A DNA stretch of 24,997 bases from Bdellovibrio sp. Its GTDB lineage: Bacteria; Bdellovibrionota; UBA1018. The notes beneath the pieces were generated by a model, which saw only the letters and a list, made by a program, of their open reading frames with translations, was not told where the DNA came from and did no database searches. The DNA is taken from assembly GCA_016213345.1 (NCBI GenBank), contig JACRAO010000232.1:1-24997 (forward strand), in the 5' to 3' direction. Each line of letters starts with the position of its first letter. Positions within the stretch are counted from its first letter, which is position 1. Shown here piece by piece: positions 6,443 through 14,959 of the stretch. The position numbers and the translations under genes were made by a program.

Positions 6443-7613
6443 AATTCCTTTTTACTCTTTTTGAAAGAGAAGTCAAAAGTTCATAGGGCACAGTATGGGC
6501 TTTTTTTGCTTGTTCCCAAATATCAATTGGTGGCCCTAAAATTACTGCGTCATCTCCTACTTTTGTAGCTCTGGAACACTCAACGACGCAAAGATCCATG
6601 TTGATAATACCTAAAATAGAACAAAACTTCTCACTAAGCCAAACTTTTCCACAAGACCAAGCAGCATTGCCATTGTTAATACCACCTAAAGATCGGTGTA
6701 AACCATCTGCATAACCAATTGCCAAAACAGCTATTCTATGTTTTTTTTTAGCCAGATAGCTTCCTCCGTAGCCTACATACTCTCCAGCATGTAAATCATG
6801 TATGGCAATTACTTTTGACTTTAAGCGCAAAACAGGCTTAAGCCCCTTATGTGGTGCGCCAGCCCATGGTAAAATGCCATAAAGAGAAATACCCGGTCTG
6901 ACTACATGAGTTAACTCATGTATTTTCCACTCTTTGGCATTCCAGATAGCTGCACTATTAGCTAAATGAAAACAAGTACCATCAAAAACAGAAAAATATT
7001 TTATTAATTCTTCAAAATGCCAAAGTTGCTGTCTACTCAAATGAAACCCCGGATTTTCTGCACAAGACAAATGTGAAAGCACTCCTTGTGGATGACACTT
7101 TACAGGTTTGTTTTTTAAATTTTGTATTATATTTTTAGAAAAATCTAAATTAATACCAAGTCGATTCATCCCGGTATTAAACTTAAGTTCATACGAAATA
7201 CGACCAGGCCATTTGTGTTTATAAAAAACTAGCCAATCTTCATCACTAGAAATCACAGCAGTCAAATCAAATTTTTTACAAAAATAACAAATACTGTCAC
7301 ACCAAGGGAGACAGCCAGAAAAAATAATTATTTTTATTTGCGTGTTTCTTTCTCCTAGGGCAAGTCTTAAGTCTCGTCCTTCCTCGAGTGTCGCAACTCC
7401 AAAACCATACAAGTTTGGCATGTTCAAAAGTTGTTTTGCAACCCAAGTCGCACCGTGTCCATAAGCGTCAGCTTTCACCATAGGAAGAATTTTCTGTCCT
7501 GTTTTTAGTTGTTTTTGTATCACTAAATAGTTTTGTCTTAGATTATCCTTGCTTAGATCCGCTACAACTCGATCTTCACAAAAAAAATTATGATGATAGC
7601 AGCATGTTTTCAT
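6435..7613 (-). CDS. alr: Alanine racemase
   Basis: 392 residues, a little longer than the usual 360-380. It interconverts L- and D-alanine for peptidoglycan, using PLP. The PLP lysine lies in MVKADAYGHG (K47). The second catalytic residue, a Tyr, is in the GYGGSYLAKK segment about residue 283. GIGxN-type lid residues appear as GMNRLGI, and the HVVRPGISLYGILPW motif and LAIGYADGLHR motif are both family-typical. ATG at 7613 overlaps the end of the upstream gene by 26 nt and has AGGA six bases upstream. The stop overlaps mlaF by 8 nt. The N-terminus has an unusual Cys/His-rich start (KTCCYHH). Confident. Confidence 0.96.
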   Translation of the reverse strand: MKTCCYHHNFFCEDRVVADLSKDNLRQNYLVIQKQLKTGQKILPMVKADAYGHGATWVAKQLLNMPNLYGFGVATLEEGRDLRLALGERNTQIKIIIFSGCLPWCDSICYFCKKFDLTAVISSDEDWLVFYKHKWPGRISYELKFNTGMNRLGINLDFSKNIIQNLKNKPVKCHPQGVLSHLSCAENPGFHLSRQQLWHFEELIKYFSVFDGTCFHLANSAAIWNAKEWKIHELTHVVRPGISLYGILPWAGAPHKGLKPVLRLKSKVIAIHDLHAGEYVGYGGSYLAKKKHRIAVLAIGYADGLHRSLGGINNGNAAWSCGKVWLSEKFCSILGIINMDLCVVECSRATKVGDDAVILGPPIDIWEQAKKAHTVPYELLTSLSKRVKRNYV

Positions 7614-9126
7614 AAATCAATCCTGTAGTCCTTAACATTCTGATTAGTGCCTCACGATGAAGTACACTATCTACTCCAGCTTGTAAAACAACTAAAACAC
7701 CTACTAGTCTAAGTTTTCCTGACATTTTACCCAACGGACCATAACTAGTTAGTGGCCAAGCTTCAAAATGTGCCACTCCAGTTTTTGCCAATAAGATATT
7801 TGCCAATGGAGAATACTGAGTCAATGAAAAAATTTCTCCTCTTTGTGCTGCTTCATTCATGGCTATTATCATATCCGTTTTAACAGGAAAACTCATAGCT
7901 GCCGGAGAGTGTCCATCCTGAAAACCGGCATCCCATTTTAAAATAGCAGCTTGAATTTCCTCCCGATAATAAAAAAATAAACAAGGACTTTTAGTAAAAT
8001 CAGCGGCAACTTCTGTCATTCTTTTAGTAATCCGAACAATATCCTTAAGACCTGTAGCTTCCTTCTCAAATAAGTTTACACGTTGATCTTCCTTAACTAG
8101 CAGTTCAGATTGTCTATGTTCTGTTACAACATGAAAATCAGCCATGGCACTCTCTAATATACTTTTTGAATGCCCTAAAATCTTAATAGTTGGAACCTTG
8201 GTTGGTTCAAGATTAACTTTTGGTTTGTTAAGGGAAAATAGTCTTTTAACGAAAACATAAGTAAGCAAAAAACCTATCATTATTAATAGAAAGAAGATTA
8301 TCCAAGTTTTTTGAAATTGTGTTTTCTTGTAAGACGATGACAAAAGTACCTCAATTACCAATACGAGTGGAAAATTATCGATTTGATTAAATACTGAAAA
8401 GACCAGATTTTGATCCAACGAGTAAAACTCGCCTTTACCTTGTTTTTTTAAGTTCTGCAAGGCTTGCAAAATACCCTTTTGAAAAAGAGAACTCTTGGCA
8501 AGAGAAGAACCAACATAAGAAGGCTGGGAGTGTGCAAGCACTAATCCATCAAGTCCTATCAAAGACGCCCTTTCGCTTTTATATTGCCTAAAAAACGGAA
8601 ATACTGAAACCGGATCAACGATAACTAAATAACCACTATTTTTTAAAAAAAAGCAAAAACTAAGCAATTCGACCGTAGAATGCACATCCTGTTTTAATCT
8701 AAAAACTTCGACTGCACCCTGATGTAGTTTCTTTTGTTGAAGTCTAGAGATAAATGAATCAAAATATGCAGAAAAAATTGCGTCTTTCCAATCTTTTGAT
8801 TGGACGTATCGATTGATTTTAATATGTGACTTCTGAAAACCCAGCTCAGCCCATGCTAAAAAAGGTTGTTTTATACTCAAATCCTTAATATCAGATAACC
8901 CAATCTGTATTGCTTTTGTTTTCAGATCTTGCAATGTATCTTGAAATGAATCTGATAATTCTTTTTGAATATTAGTTAAAAGCTGTTCTTGTTTTAGTAA
9001 GTGCTTTTTACTTTCAGTGGATTTTTCAAAGGAATAAAATACCCAAAAAAATGCTATAAAAAATACCATAATGACACAGACCAAAAAAGCTGGCCTTTTA
9101 AAAATATGACTCTTACTTGGATTCAT
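7588..9126 (-). CDS. Two-TM membrane protein with periplasmic sensor-like and cytosolic domains
   Basis: About 512 residues from ATG at 9126, preceded by GGGGGT six bases upstream; a second ATG at 9147 lacks a good SD. TM1 is near residues 12-32 (FLVCVIMVFFIAFFWVF). A periplasmic region of about 245 residues includes ERASLIGLDGLVLAHSQPSY and GSSLAKSSLFQKG, the pattern of Cache-like domains (G-x-D-G-x-x-x-A/H followed by a G-x-x-L helix). TM2 (WIIFFLLIMIGFLLTYVFV) is near 275. The cytosolic end carries a coiled region and a GAF-like segment, but no kinase, GGDEF, EAL or methyl-accepting motif is visible. It overlaps alr by 26 nt and heads this operon. Family assignment is inference. Confidence 0.7.
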   Translation of the reverse strand: MNPSKSHIFKRPAFLVCVIMVFFIAFFWVFYSFEKSTESKKHLLKQEQLLTNIQKELSDSFQDTLQDLKTKAIQIGLSDIKDLSIKQPFLAWAELGFQKSHIKINRYVQSKDWKDAIFSAYFDSFISRLQQKKLHQGAVEVFRLKQDVHSTVELLSFCFFLKNSGYLVIVDPVSVFPFFRQYKSERASLIGLDGLVLAHSQPSYVGSSLAKSSLFQKGILQALQNLKKQGKGEFYSLDQNLVFSVFNQIDNFPLVLVIEVLLSSSYKKTQFQKTWIIFFLLIMIGFLLTYVFVKRLFSLNKPKVNLEPTKVPTIKILGHSKSILESAMADFHVVTEHRQSELLVKEDQRVNLFEKEATGLKDIVRITKRMTEVAADFTKSPCLFFYYREEIQAAILKWDAGFQDGHSPAAMSFPVKTDMIIAMNEAAQRGEIFSLTQYSPLANILLAKTGVAHFEAWPLTSYGPLGKMSGKLRLVGVLVVLQAGVDSVLHREALIRMLRTTGLIYENMLLSS

Positions 9127-10825
9127 GGTATACCCCCAACTAAACATGGTAACTCAGTATTTTAATGAAATAAACCCTATTAAAAAACCAAATGTGTTGA
9201 TTTTAGGTACCGGAATTGCTGGACTTTTCACTGCTTTAAAATTTGGGCCATATGCAAATATAACTTTGGTATGCAAGACAGATCCAATGGAAACCAATAC
9301 CAGGTATGCCCAAGGCGGAATTGCTACTGTGTGGTCAAAGCAGGACAGTTTTGAGGAGCATATCCAAGACACCTTAAATGCAGGCGCTGGTCTGTGTAAA
9401 AAAGATATTGTAGAAATCTGTGTACACGAGGGACCCGATAGGATCAAAGAGCTGATTGAACTAGGAGTGCAATTTACTCATCAAGAAAATAATATTTCAA
9501 AAGCAACAGACTCTACCACTACATATGACCTGCACCGTGAAGGGGGACATGGAAAGAGAAGAATTTTACATGCTGATGATTTAACAGGCCTGGCTATCGA
9601 AAAAGCTCTCTTAGAGCAAGCACGGAAAAGCCCTTCTATTCAGATACTAGAGCATCATGTAGCTATAGATTTAATCACAGAAAAAAAACTCACCAAGCCA
9701 AAGAAAGATCATGATAAAGGTCAAGAGAAGCATAATGACTCTTGTCTAGGCGCTTATGTATTAAATATAAAAACAGGACAAGTCCTGACCTTATCTGCTG
9801 ACATTACTGTTTTGGCAACTGGAGGAGCTGGCAAAGTTTATCTTTATACGTCTAATCCTGATATTGCCACAGGAGACGGAATAGCAATGGCATATCGAGC
9901 TGGAGCAAAGGTTGGAAATTTAGAATTTATCCAGTTTCATCCAACTTGTCTTTATCACCCAAGTGCAAGGACGTATTTAATTTCAGAAGCTATGAGAGGT
10001 GAAGGAGCGTTTTTGCGCAACTTAGCAGGCCAAGAGTTTATGTCTCGTTACCACCCTATGGCTTCTTTAGCGCCCAGAGATATAGTAGCTAGAACCATTG
10101 ATTTAGAGATGAAGAGAACTGGTGATAAATACGTTCTTTTGGATTGTTCAAAGATAGCCTCAGAAAAGTTAAGTATAAAATTTCCAAATATTTATGAAAC
10201 TTGCTTACAACACGGGATTGATCTAGCTCGCGAACCTATCCCAGTAGTTCCGGCGGCTCACTATATTTGCGGGGGAGTTTGTGTAGATAAAGATGCACAA
10301 ACTAATATTGAAGGTCTTTATGCAGTTGGTGAAGTCGCACACACAGGGCTACATGGGGCGAACAGGTTGGCTTCAAATTCTTTGTTAGAGGCAGTTGTTT
10401 TTGCGGATCGTTTGGTGAAACATTCTTTGAGTTGTTTTAAAACAACTTTGCAACCTATAAAATTACCAAAAACACTGCCTAAGTGGGAGACGGGCAAAGC
10501 AGTGCAACTCGAAGAACAAATTGATATCGCTGCCAGTTGGTTAGAAGCTCGCACACTGATGTGGAATTATGTTGGCATCGTAAGAAGCAATCGTAGACTG
10601 GAACGAGCAAAAAAAAGGCTGCAGCTAATTAAAGCAGATGTGAACTATTTTTATTGGAACTACTTACTAACCAATGATCTTATTGAACTTAGAAACCTAG
10701 TATTCGTGGCAGAATTAATAGTAGAGTGCGCTCTTAAGCGACACGAAAGTCGCGGGTTGCACTATACAGTAGATTACCCGGAACGTGATGACAAAAACTA
10801 CTCTAATGATACAGTAGTGGGCTGA
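9125..10825 (+). CDS. nadB: L-aspartate oxidase
   Basis: 566 residues (or 559 from ATG at 9146). It oxidises L-aspartate to iminoaspartate, the first step of NAD synthesis, using FAD. Visible motifs: FAD-binding LILGTGIAGLFTALKFG near residue 25, NTRYAQGGIATVW, DLHREGGHGKRRILHADDLTG, EFIQFHPT, EAMRGEGAFLRN, RDIVARTID, PAAHYICGGV and GEVAHTGLHGANRLASNSLL. An insertion of charged residues (KKLTKPKKDHDKGQEKHNDS) interrupts the FAD domain. The start is uncertain: both ATG codons lie in CATG palindromes that double as the starts of the divergent gene. nadA and nadC are not nearby. Its 3' end overlaps the convergent 767-residue gene by 28 nt. Confident. Confidence 0.96.
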   Translation: MVYPQLNMVTQYFNEINPIKKPNVLILGTGIAGLFTALKFGPYANITLVCKTDPMETNTRYAQGGIATVWSKQDSFEEHIQDTLNAGAGLCKKDIVEICVHEGPDRIKELIELGVQFTHQENNISKATDSTTTYDLHREGGHGKRRILHADDLTGLAIEKALLEQARKSPSIQILEHHVAIDLITEKKLTKPKKDHDKGQEKHNDSCLGAYVLNIKTGQVLTLSADITVLATGGAGKVYLYTSNPDIATGDGIAMAYRAGAKVGNLEFIQFHPTCLYHPSARTYLISEAMRGEGAFLRNLAGQEFMSRYHPMASLAPRDIVARTIDLEMKRTGDKYVLLDCSKIASEKLSIKFPNIYETCLQHGIDLAREPIPVVPAAHYICGGVCVDKDAQTNIEGLYAVGEVAHTGLHGANRLASNSLLEAVVFADRLVKHSLSCFKTTLQPIKLPKTLPKWETGKAVQLEEQIDIAASWLEARTLMWNYVGIVRSNRRLERAKKRLQLIKADVNYFYWNYLLTNDLIELRNLVFVAELIVECALKRHESRGLHYTVDYPERDDKNYSNDTVVG

Positions 10826-13101
10826 GATTGGCATGAGTCTATGCCAGTAGTTACAGTCGTATCAAGTTTCATAAGACTGCAAACATCTTTATTGATAGAA
10901 TGCTCTTTGTATTCTGTACCATCTGATGCCAATGAACGCGTAGCCATGGGTGGCTCATCGTATTGATAACTACTTACTGGACTGCTAACATTAGCTTTAT
11001 TGTGACTAACCACAACAGAAGTGGGTTTTGTTATTGATACAGGAGCATAAGGCGTATAAGCATACCCAGACGACCACGGCGCATAGGGATACAATAGCCA
11101 TGGAGGTAGACTTGCAACTTCTGACGGCCCACGTACTTGATAATAGTCGCCAAATTCATCCTTTACCCACTGCACCCAATATTTATAATTAGTTGACTGG
11201 CTAAATGCATCTTTATAATTTAATTTTTTTTCGTTTAATTGTTTTTCTAAGTTGTTAACTTTATTAGCAAGTTCTTTTATTTGTTCGTCTCCATTGCTAG
11301 AGATGGAGGCGGGTTGTTTTGGACTAGCATGCAAAGCAGAGCCAGTGTTATTGTTATTATTTCCATTTGCAACAGGCGCTGCTGTGGTACTTGCAGCTTC
11401 AGTTGCAGTTTCAGCGGGTAGTGGAGTCGGCGATGTACTATTGCCATTTGCGCCTGCTAGGCTTGCTGTGCGTGAGTCATTATTATCTTCTTCCTGTGCA
11501 CGCCGTTTAGCTCTGACCGAATTACGTTTAACTTTATTTAGTCGTTCAATATCACCTGAAGTTGTTGAAGTTGACGAATAATCAAAATAAGAATTAGACG
11601 ACAGAGCATGTGGTACTATTTCTTCTTGCACAATAGCTCTCTTGAAACCATATTTTGTTTCGGCAGCAGCGTAGTTTGTTTTGATTGTTGCATCCTGCTC
11701 GATTCCATACTTAGCCACTGCCTGATCAAATTTTGCCTTTATGCCATCAGCATCAAATTTCTTGGCAGCATCAAATTTTTTGGTGTCATTTACTGGCTTT
11801 AAAAAATTTACTGGCTTTAAAGAATTATCATTATCAGAACCTTTTTTTGCAACAAAACATAAATTTTGGATATTTTGTTTCAATCGAACTTGAGCGCTTG
11901 GATCCAATTTTTCTAAAAATGACAGATTTTGCAATACAGATACCACATTAACTCCTCCCTCTATAATTTGTGAAATATTACTTAAGAAGTCAGACCTACA
12001 CTCAGAACAACCAGCTGTATCCATATTAGCAATGAAATCCTCAAATTTCTTTATAAATGCACCTGCACTATCAAATTTAGTTTTTTCTGCATCTAAATTA
12101 TTTATTGCATCTGATATTTTTTTTGATGGCAATAGTCCACGCACCTTATCGTCTTTATTAATAAATTCTTTTATTTCAGCTAAAAATGATAACGCCTCTT
12201 CGATAAATTTTTGCGGATTATCTTGAGATATTGTCTGAGATTTTGTATCAGTTATAAATGTTTTAAATTTTTTTAAGAATTCGTTAGGAATATTGTCAGA
12301 CCATAGCTTATTAGCTAAATCTAATAACGAATCCAAAATCTTAACTTCTTCATCGTTAAACTTATTCTTTCTAATTTGTATTTGCACTTTTGCCCACAAG
12401 TCTGGATAACATCGTACAAATTCGTTAACCACTTGTGCGGTGTCCAACATAACAAAAGGATTCTTTAAGACTCTTGGTAAAAACTCTAGATGTTTCACCT
12501 GAACTTCTTTACAAAATTCTGTATTAAAACTATCTTTAGTTCCATCTATAATAATATTTTCTACATTAACTATCTCGGCATTATTCTTATCAGCATTATT
12601 TTTCTTGACATAACTCTTCTCTTCTTGCACTGGAATAAAAATTTTACAAGCCTTCATCCAATAAATAAATGGATTTCTGGATTCTGAATTTTTTTGGCTA
12701 TTTTGTTCTGCAGCATGTTTTTTTAGAGTATTAATTTTGTCACTTGCACTTTTTAATTCGTCTTCTATAAGTTTTCTAGCTTTTACAGACCCATCCATAT
12801 CTGTTAACTCGATTTTACCAGATTGTATATTTTCTAGTGTTTGCTTTAATAAATCAAAATATACATCACATTTATTTGATTCAAATTTATCTTTTTCAAA
12901 AAATTTTTCGCCATTAATGGTGCTTTTGGTTTTAGTTATCAAATCAATAAAAAATTCAAATTTGTCTTGTTTAATGGGCGAAATTTGTTCGCTTAGATTT
13001 GGCTTATTGGCATTCTGATTTTGTTCACTTAGAGTGCAATTTCCAAGTTTCGAATCTAAAAACGACATCAATAAAAACAACACAATATATGTTCTCAACA
13101 T
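10798..13101 (-). CDS. Large secreted low-complexity, coiled-coil protein of unknown function
   Basis: 767 residues. A signal peptide (LRTYIVLFLLMSFLDSKLGN) precedes a long, Lys/Asp/Glu/Asn-rich helical region. Around residues 430-500 short duplications occur (FLKPVN twice; KKFDA twice; TNYAAAETKYGF), followed by a basic segment (RNSVRAKRRAQEEDNND), a Ser/Thr/Ala/Asn linker (NNNNN), a short coiled coil (IKELANKVNNLEKQLNEKKL) and a Tyr/Pro-rich C-terminal part (PPWLLYPYAPWSSGYAYTPY). It is preceded by AGGTGA before ATG at 13101. No enzyme motif or known domain is visible. It could be a secreted or surface protein of a predator- or host-associated bacterium; that is inference. Its 3' end overlaps nadB. 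Confidence 0.75.
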   Translation of the reverse strand: MLRTYIVLFLLMSFLDSKLGNCTLSEQNQNANKPNLSEQISPIKQDKFEFFIDLITKTKSTINGEKFFEKDKFESNKCDVYFDLLKQTLENIQSGKIELTDMDGSVKARKLIEDELKSASDKINTLKKHAAEQNSQKNSESRNPFIYWMKACKIFIPVQEEKSYVKKNNADKNNAEIVNVENIIIDGTKDSFNTEFCKEVQVKHLEFLPRVLKNPFVMLDTAQVVNEFVRCYPDLWAKVQIQIRKNKFNDEEVKILDSLLDLANKLWSDNIPNEFLKKFKTFITDTKSQTISQDNPQKFIEEALSFLAEIKEFINKDDKVRGLLPSKKISDAINNLDAEKTKFDSAGAFIKKFEDFIANMDTAGCSECRSDFLSNISQIIEGGVNVVSVLQNLSFLEKLDPSAQVRLKQNIQNLCFVAKKGSDNDNSLKPVNFLKPVNDTKKFDAAKKFDADGIKAKFDQAVAKYGIEQDATIKTNYAAAETKYGFKRAIVQEEIVPHALSSNSYFDYSSTSTTSGDIERLNKVKRNSVRAKRRAQEEDNNDSRTASLAGANGNSTSPTPLPAETATEAASTTAAPVANGNNNNNTGSALHASPKQPASISSNGDEQIKELANKVNNLEKQLNEKKLNYKDAFSQSTNYKYWVQWVKDEFGDYYQVRGPSEVASLPPWLLYPYAPWSSGYAYTPYAPVSITKPTSVVVSHNKANVSSPVSSYQYDEPPMATRSLASDGTEYKEHSINKDVCSLMKLDTTVTTGIDSCQSQPTTVSLE

Positions 13102-13372
13102 CTAACTTCACCTATTACTTCCAGACCACCCCCTGCTTCGCCCTTTTATCAAGACCTGTTATTTTTATTATTACAAAATAAATTATATTTTTAAATACTT
13201 AACATTTAAACAAGTGTAAAAAAGATATACACTTTATATGTAACGTATTTGAAATTAACAATAAAAACACTATTTTTTTATTATTCTACACAATATGACT
13301 ATTAGTTAGCCATATTATTTAAAGTATACATATTTAATATAGACGAATAATCAACGCAACGAGGAAAATAAG
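13102..13372. other. Divergent promoter region
   Basis: This very AT-rich 271-nt gap separates the 767-residue gene (-) and the HEAT gene (+). A GC-richer patch (13125-13145) falls in the leader of the minus-strand gene. It must hold both promoters, but no convincing consensus can be chosen; I see no repeats or RNA structure of note. Confidence 0.35.
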
Positions 13373-13792
13373 ATGTTTTTAGATATCCTTTGGGAGGAGC
13401 ATTTTCTGTTTTTACTGGAGAAGCTTAAGGATGGAATGCTCAAAAACGATGAAAACACTCATTATCTATATGATTTATTTATAGCGCAAAGCAAAAAAAA
13501 TCCAATTCCTTTAAAAAATAATATTAAAAAGTTAAATGACACTCTTATTGAGCTTATGCAGTCTCCAGCGCAAATAGATGAAGTATCAACTTTAATGATC
13601 TATATTGGAGAACCAGCAGTCCCAGCTCTGATTAAGGCTCTGGATGATAAAGATAATTATGTCCGTATATCTGCCGCTATAGCACTGGAAAAGATTAGAC
13701 CTTCTAAATCAGCTTCTGATCAGGAAGCCAAAACAGACGCTTCTGCAGATGGCGCTGAAGTAGGTGAAGATAAAAAACACAAAGCAAAGTAA
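13373..13792 (+). CDS. Small HEAT-repeat protein
   Basis: 139 residues. A helical N-terminal region (MFLDILWEEHFLFLLEKL) and a central QSPAQIDEVSTLMIYIG segment lead to one clear HEAT unit, GEPAVPALIKALDDKDNYVRISAAIALEKI, which fits the G-x-x-A-V-P-x-L-I-x-x-L-x-D-x-x-x-x-V-R-x-x-A-A-x-A-L consensus. The end is a charged low-complexity tail (SDQEAKTDASADGAEVGEDK). SD GAGGAAAA lies before the ATG. HEAT units make protein-binding superhelices; the partner is unknown. It resembles in style the broken HEAT-like gene at 23516-24221. Confidence 0.75.
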   Translation: MFLDILWEEHFLFLLEKLKDGMLKNDENTHYLYDLFIAQSKKNPIPLKNNIKKLNDTLIELMQSPAQIDEVSTLMIYIGEPAVPALIKALDDKDNYVRISAAIALEKIRPSKSASDQEAKTDASADGAEVGEDKKHKAK

Positions 13793-13821
13793 GTCACTTT
13801 CTTGAAGACACATTTAGGCCT

Positions 13822-14196
13822 CTACAAGAAAACTCTGGAGTCAGTTTTGAAAAATTCAGCAAGTTTCCTAGCCCACTTTTTCCCCAACGAGCGCGTACCT
13901 CCTTCCCAACCACCAATCCAGGACTGCGGACATCCAATCTTTTTAGCAAGTTGTTCCTGCGTAAGACCATTACGCATACGGTAACCGCCAAGCCGTGATC
14001 CAGCTCTTCCATATTTATCATGGAGATCCTTAAAAACCTCTTCTGCTGGCATAAAATTGTCTTTTCTATACTCATTTAAAAACATTTCCAAGCTCTCAGC
14101 CTTCTCCTTGGGAACAAGGTAAAGCGAAGGCTTCTTCCCAGCAAAGGTAACCTGGACAACTTGATTAATACGGGGCATTTTCATGGGTACCGACAT
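13822..14196 (-). CDS. XRE-family helix-turn-helix antitoxin
   Basis: 124 residues. The C-terminal half has a canonical XRE/Cro-like HTH (GLTQEQLAKKIGCPQSWIGG, then WEGGTRSLGKKWARKLAEFF). The N-terminal half (MPRINQVVQVTFAGKKPSLY, then LVPKEKAESLEMFL) is of the type fused to HTH domains in HigA/RelB-like antitoxins. It starts with ATG at 14196, with GGAG seven bases upstream, inside the end of the upstream toxin gene (32-nt overlap), so the two are coupled. It would bind and neutralise a RelE/HigB toxin and repress the operon through the palindrome at 14459-14479. Its frame is intact although the toxin is broken. Confidence 0.85.
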   Translation of the reverse strand: MSVPMKMPRINQVVQVTFAGKKPSLYLVPKEKAESLEMFLNEYRKDNFMPAEEVFKDLHDKYGRAGSRLGGYRMRNGLTQEQLAKKIGCPQSWIGGWEGGTRSLGKKWARKLAEFFKTDSRVFL

Positions 14197-14449
14197 AGTA
14201 TATCTCCATAATTCTAATCTGTTTGTCGATCACTTCCCAGCAAGCGACATAAGTTGGACGGCTTGATTTGATGTGACAGTGGTACTTATCTCCCCTCTGA
14301 TACAATTTTCCATAATGCTTTCATTCCGATTGGAAGGGACCACTTATTTGAAGGTCGGCAACCAACGCGTCAACAATCCGCTGTATATTTTCATTCAGCT
14401 TCCCGTACTGCTTATTCGCTTTGTTTGTGAAGCCGACCGTCCAGCTCAT
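14165..14449 (-). pseudogene. RelE/HigB-like toxin gene with an in-frame UGA
   Basis: The frame from ATG at 14449 would code for 94 residues ending in TAA at 14165-14167. Codon 43 is TGA (14321-14323). Before it: MSWTVGFTNKANKQYGKLNE and IVDALVADLQISGPFQSE. After it: KHYGKLYQRGDKYHCHIKSS, RPTYVACWEVIDKQIRIMEI and YYVGTHENAPY. From memory, this fits the RelE-like group that has a Trp at this place (G-x-W-x-x-Y-x-K-L), so TGG to TGA is the simplest explanation. The downstream part, with the RPTYVACWEV strand, is otherwise unbroken. These toxins cleave mRNA on ribosomes. Without readthrough the product would be an inactive 42-residue fragment. Confidence 0.83.
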
Positions 14450-14458
14450 ACAAAAAGC

Positions 14459-14496
14459 TTATACTATTATTTAGTATAAGTAAACACTATTTTAGT
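14459..14496. promoter_or_regulatory. Palindromic operator upstream of the toxin-antitoxin pair
   Basis: TTATACTA (14459-14466) and TAGTATAA (14472-14479) form a perfect 8-bp inverted repeat around TTATT, ending 10 nt from the toxin ATG. A second, weaker copy (ACTA-TTT-TAGT) lies at 14486-14496. On the minus strand the first copy contains a -10-like TATACT. This is the expected arrangement for autoregulation by the XRE antitoxin. Confidence 0.6.
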
Positions 14497-14952
14497 ATTG
14501 TGTGGTGTACAGAGTTTTTTCACTATCATACACCGGCAAGACGATTGTGCTGGCAGCTACCTTACGAGCAGCTAAAGTAGTCCTGGTTTCGAGGAAGTCA
14601 AACAGTGATGAATCAGCGAACATGGTATCAACTAACCAGCTTACAGACAGACCCGCGCCTTTGGCTATCTTGTACGGACCATGTTCCAATATGGCTACCG
14701 AGATTTGGTTTTGCAAAACGCTGTGAGAATTTTATGAAAATGGCCTTCATTAAATATATCTGGAGTTGGAGGAGACATTGTAATGAGAACTAATTCGAGA
14801 CTATATCCTGGTTTCCACTGTTTAAGCCATGACTGTAACAAGGAAAGCTCATGCATTCTGCCATAGAAACAAAAAGTGGCCATAACTACATGTGGAGCCG
14901 ATTTTAAAGTATTCCTGATACAAACATCTAGACAGATTATACCAGTAAACAT
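14492..14952 (-). pseudogene. Frameshifted gene of unknown function
   Basis: Two consecutive minus-strand frames join with a shift between 14698 and 14731. The first (14952-14695) reads MFTGIICLDVCIRNTLKSAP, then FYGRMHELSLLQSWLKQWKP and ends soon after GHFHKILTAF. The second runs on as ISVAILEHGPYKIAKGAGLS, then LFDFLETRTTLAARKV, ending at 14492. The start lies 7 nt after the hydrolase stop, and the frames meet in a 34-nt overlap, as expected for a single indel. Together they would give about 150 residues. No family recognised. I found no clear slippery site, so programmed frameshifting is unlikely. A sequence error in an A/T homopolymer is possible. Confidence 0.5.
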
Positions 14953-14959
14953 AACTCAT

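Noticed and set aside
11252..11581. Plus-strand open frame opposite the 767-residue gene, Leu/Ala/Ser-rich
   Set aside because: It is the complement of the Ala/Ser/Asn-rich part of the secreted protein and has no start signal of its own; composition explains it.
13794..14075. Minus-strand frame overlapping the XRE antitoxin
   Set aside because: The antitoxin frame has the HTH motif and an SD; this one is an out-of-frame shadow.
6314..14323. Alternative genetic code reading UAG or UGA as sense
   Set aside because: Intact genes here end in UAG (DUF2442, dciA, ggt) and UGA (alr, glyA), so both are real stops.
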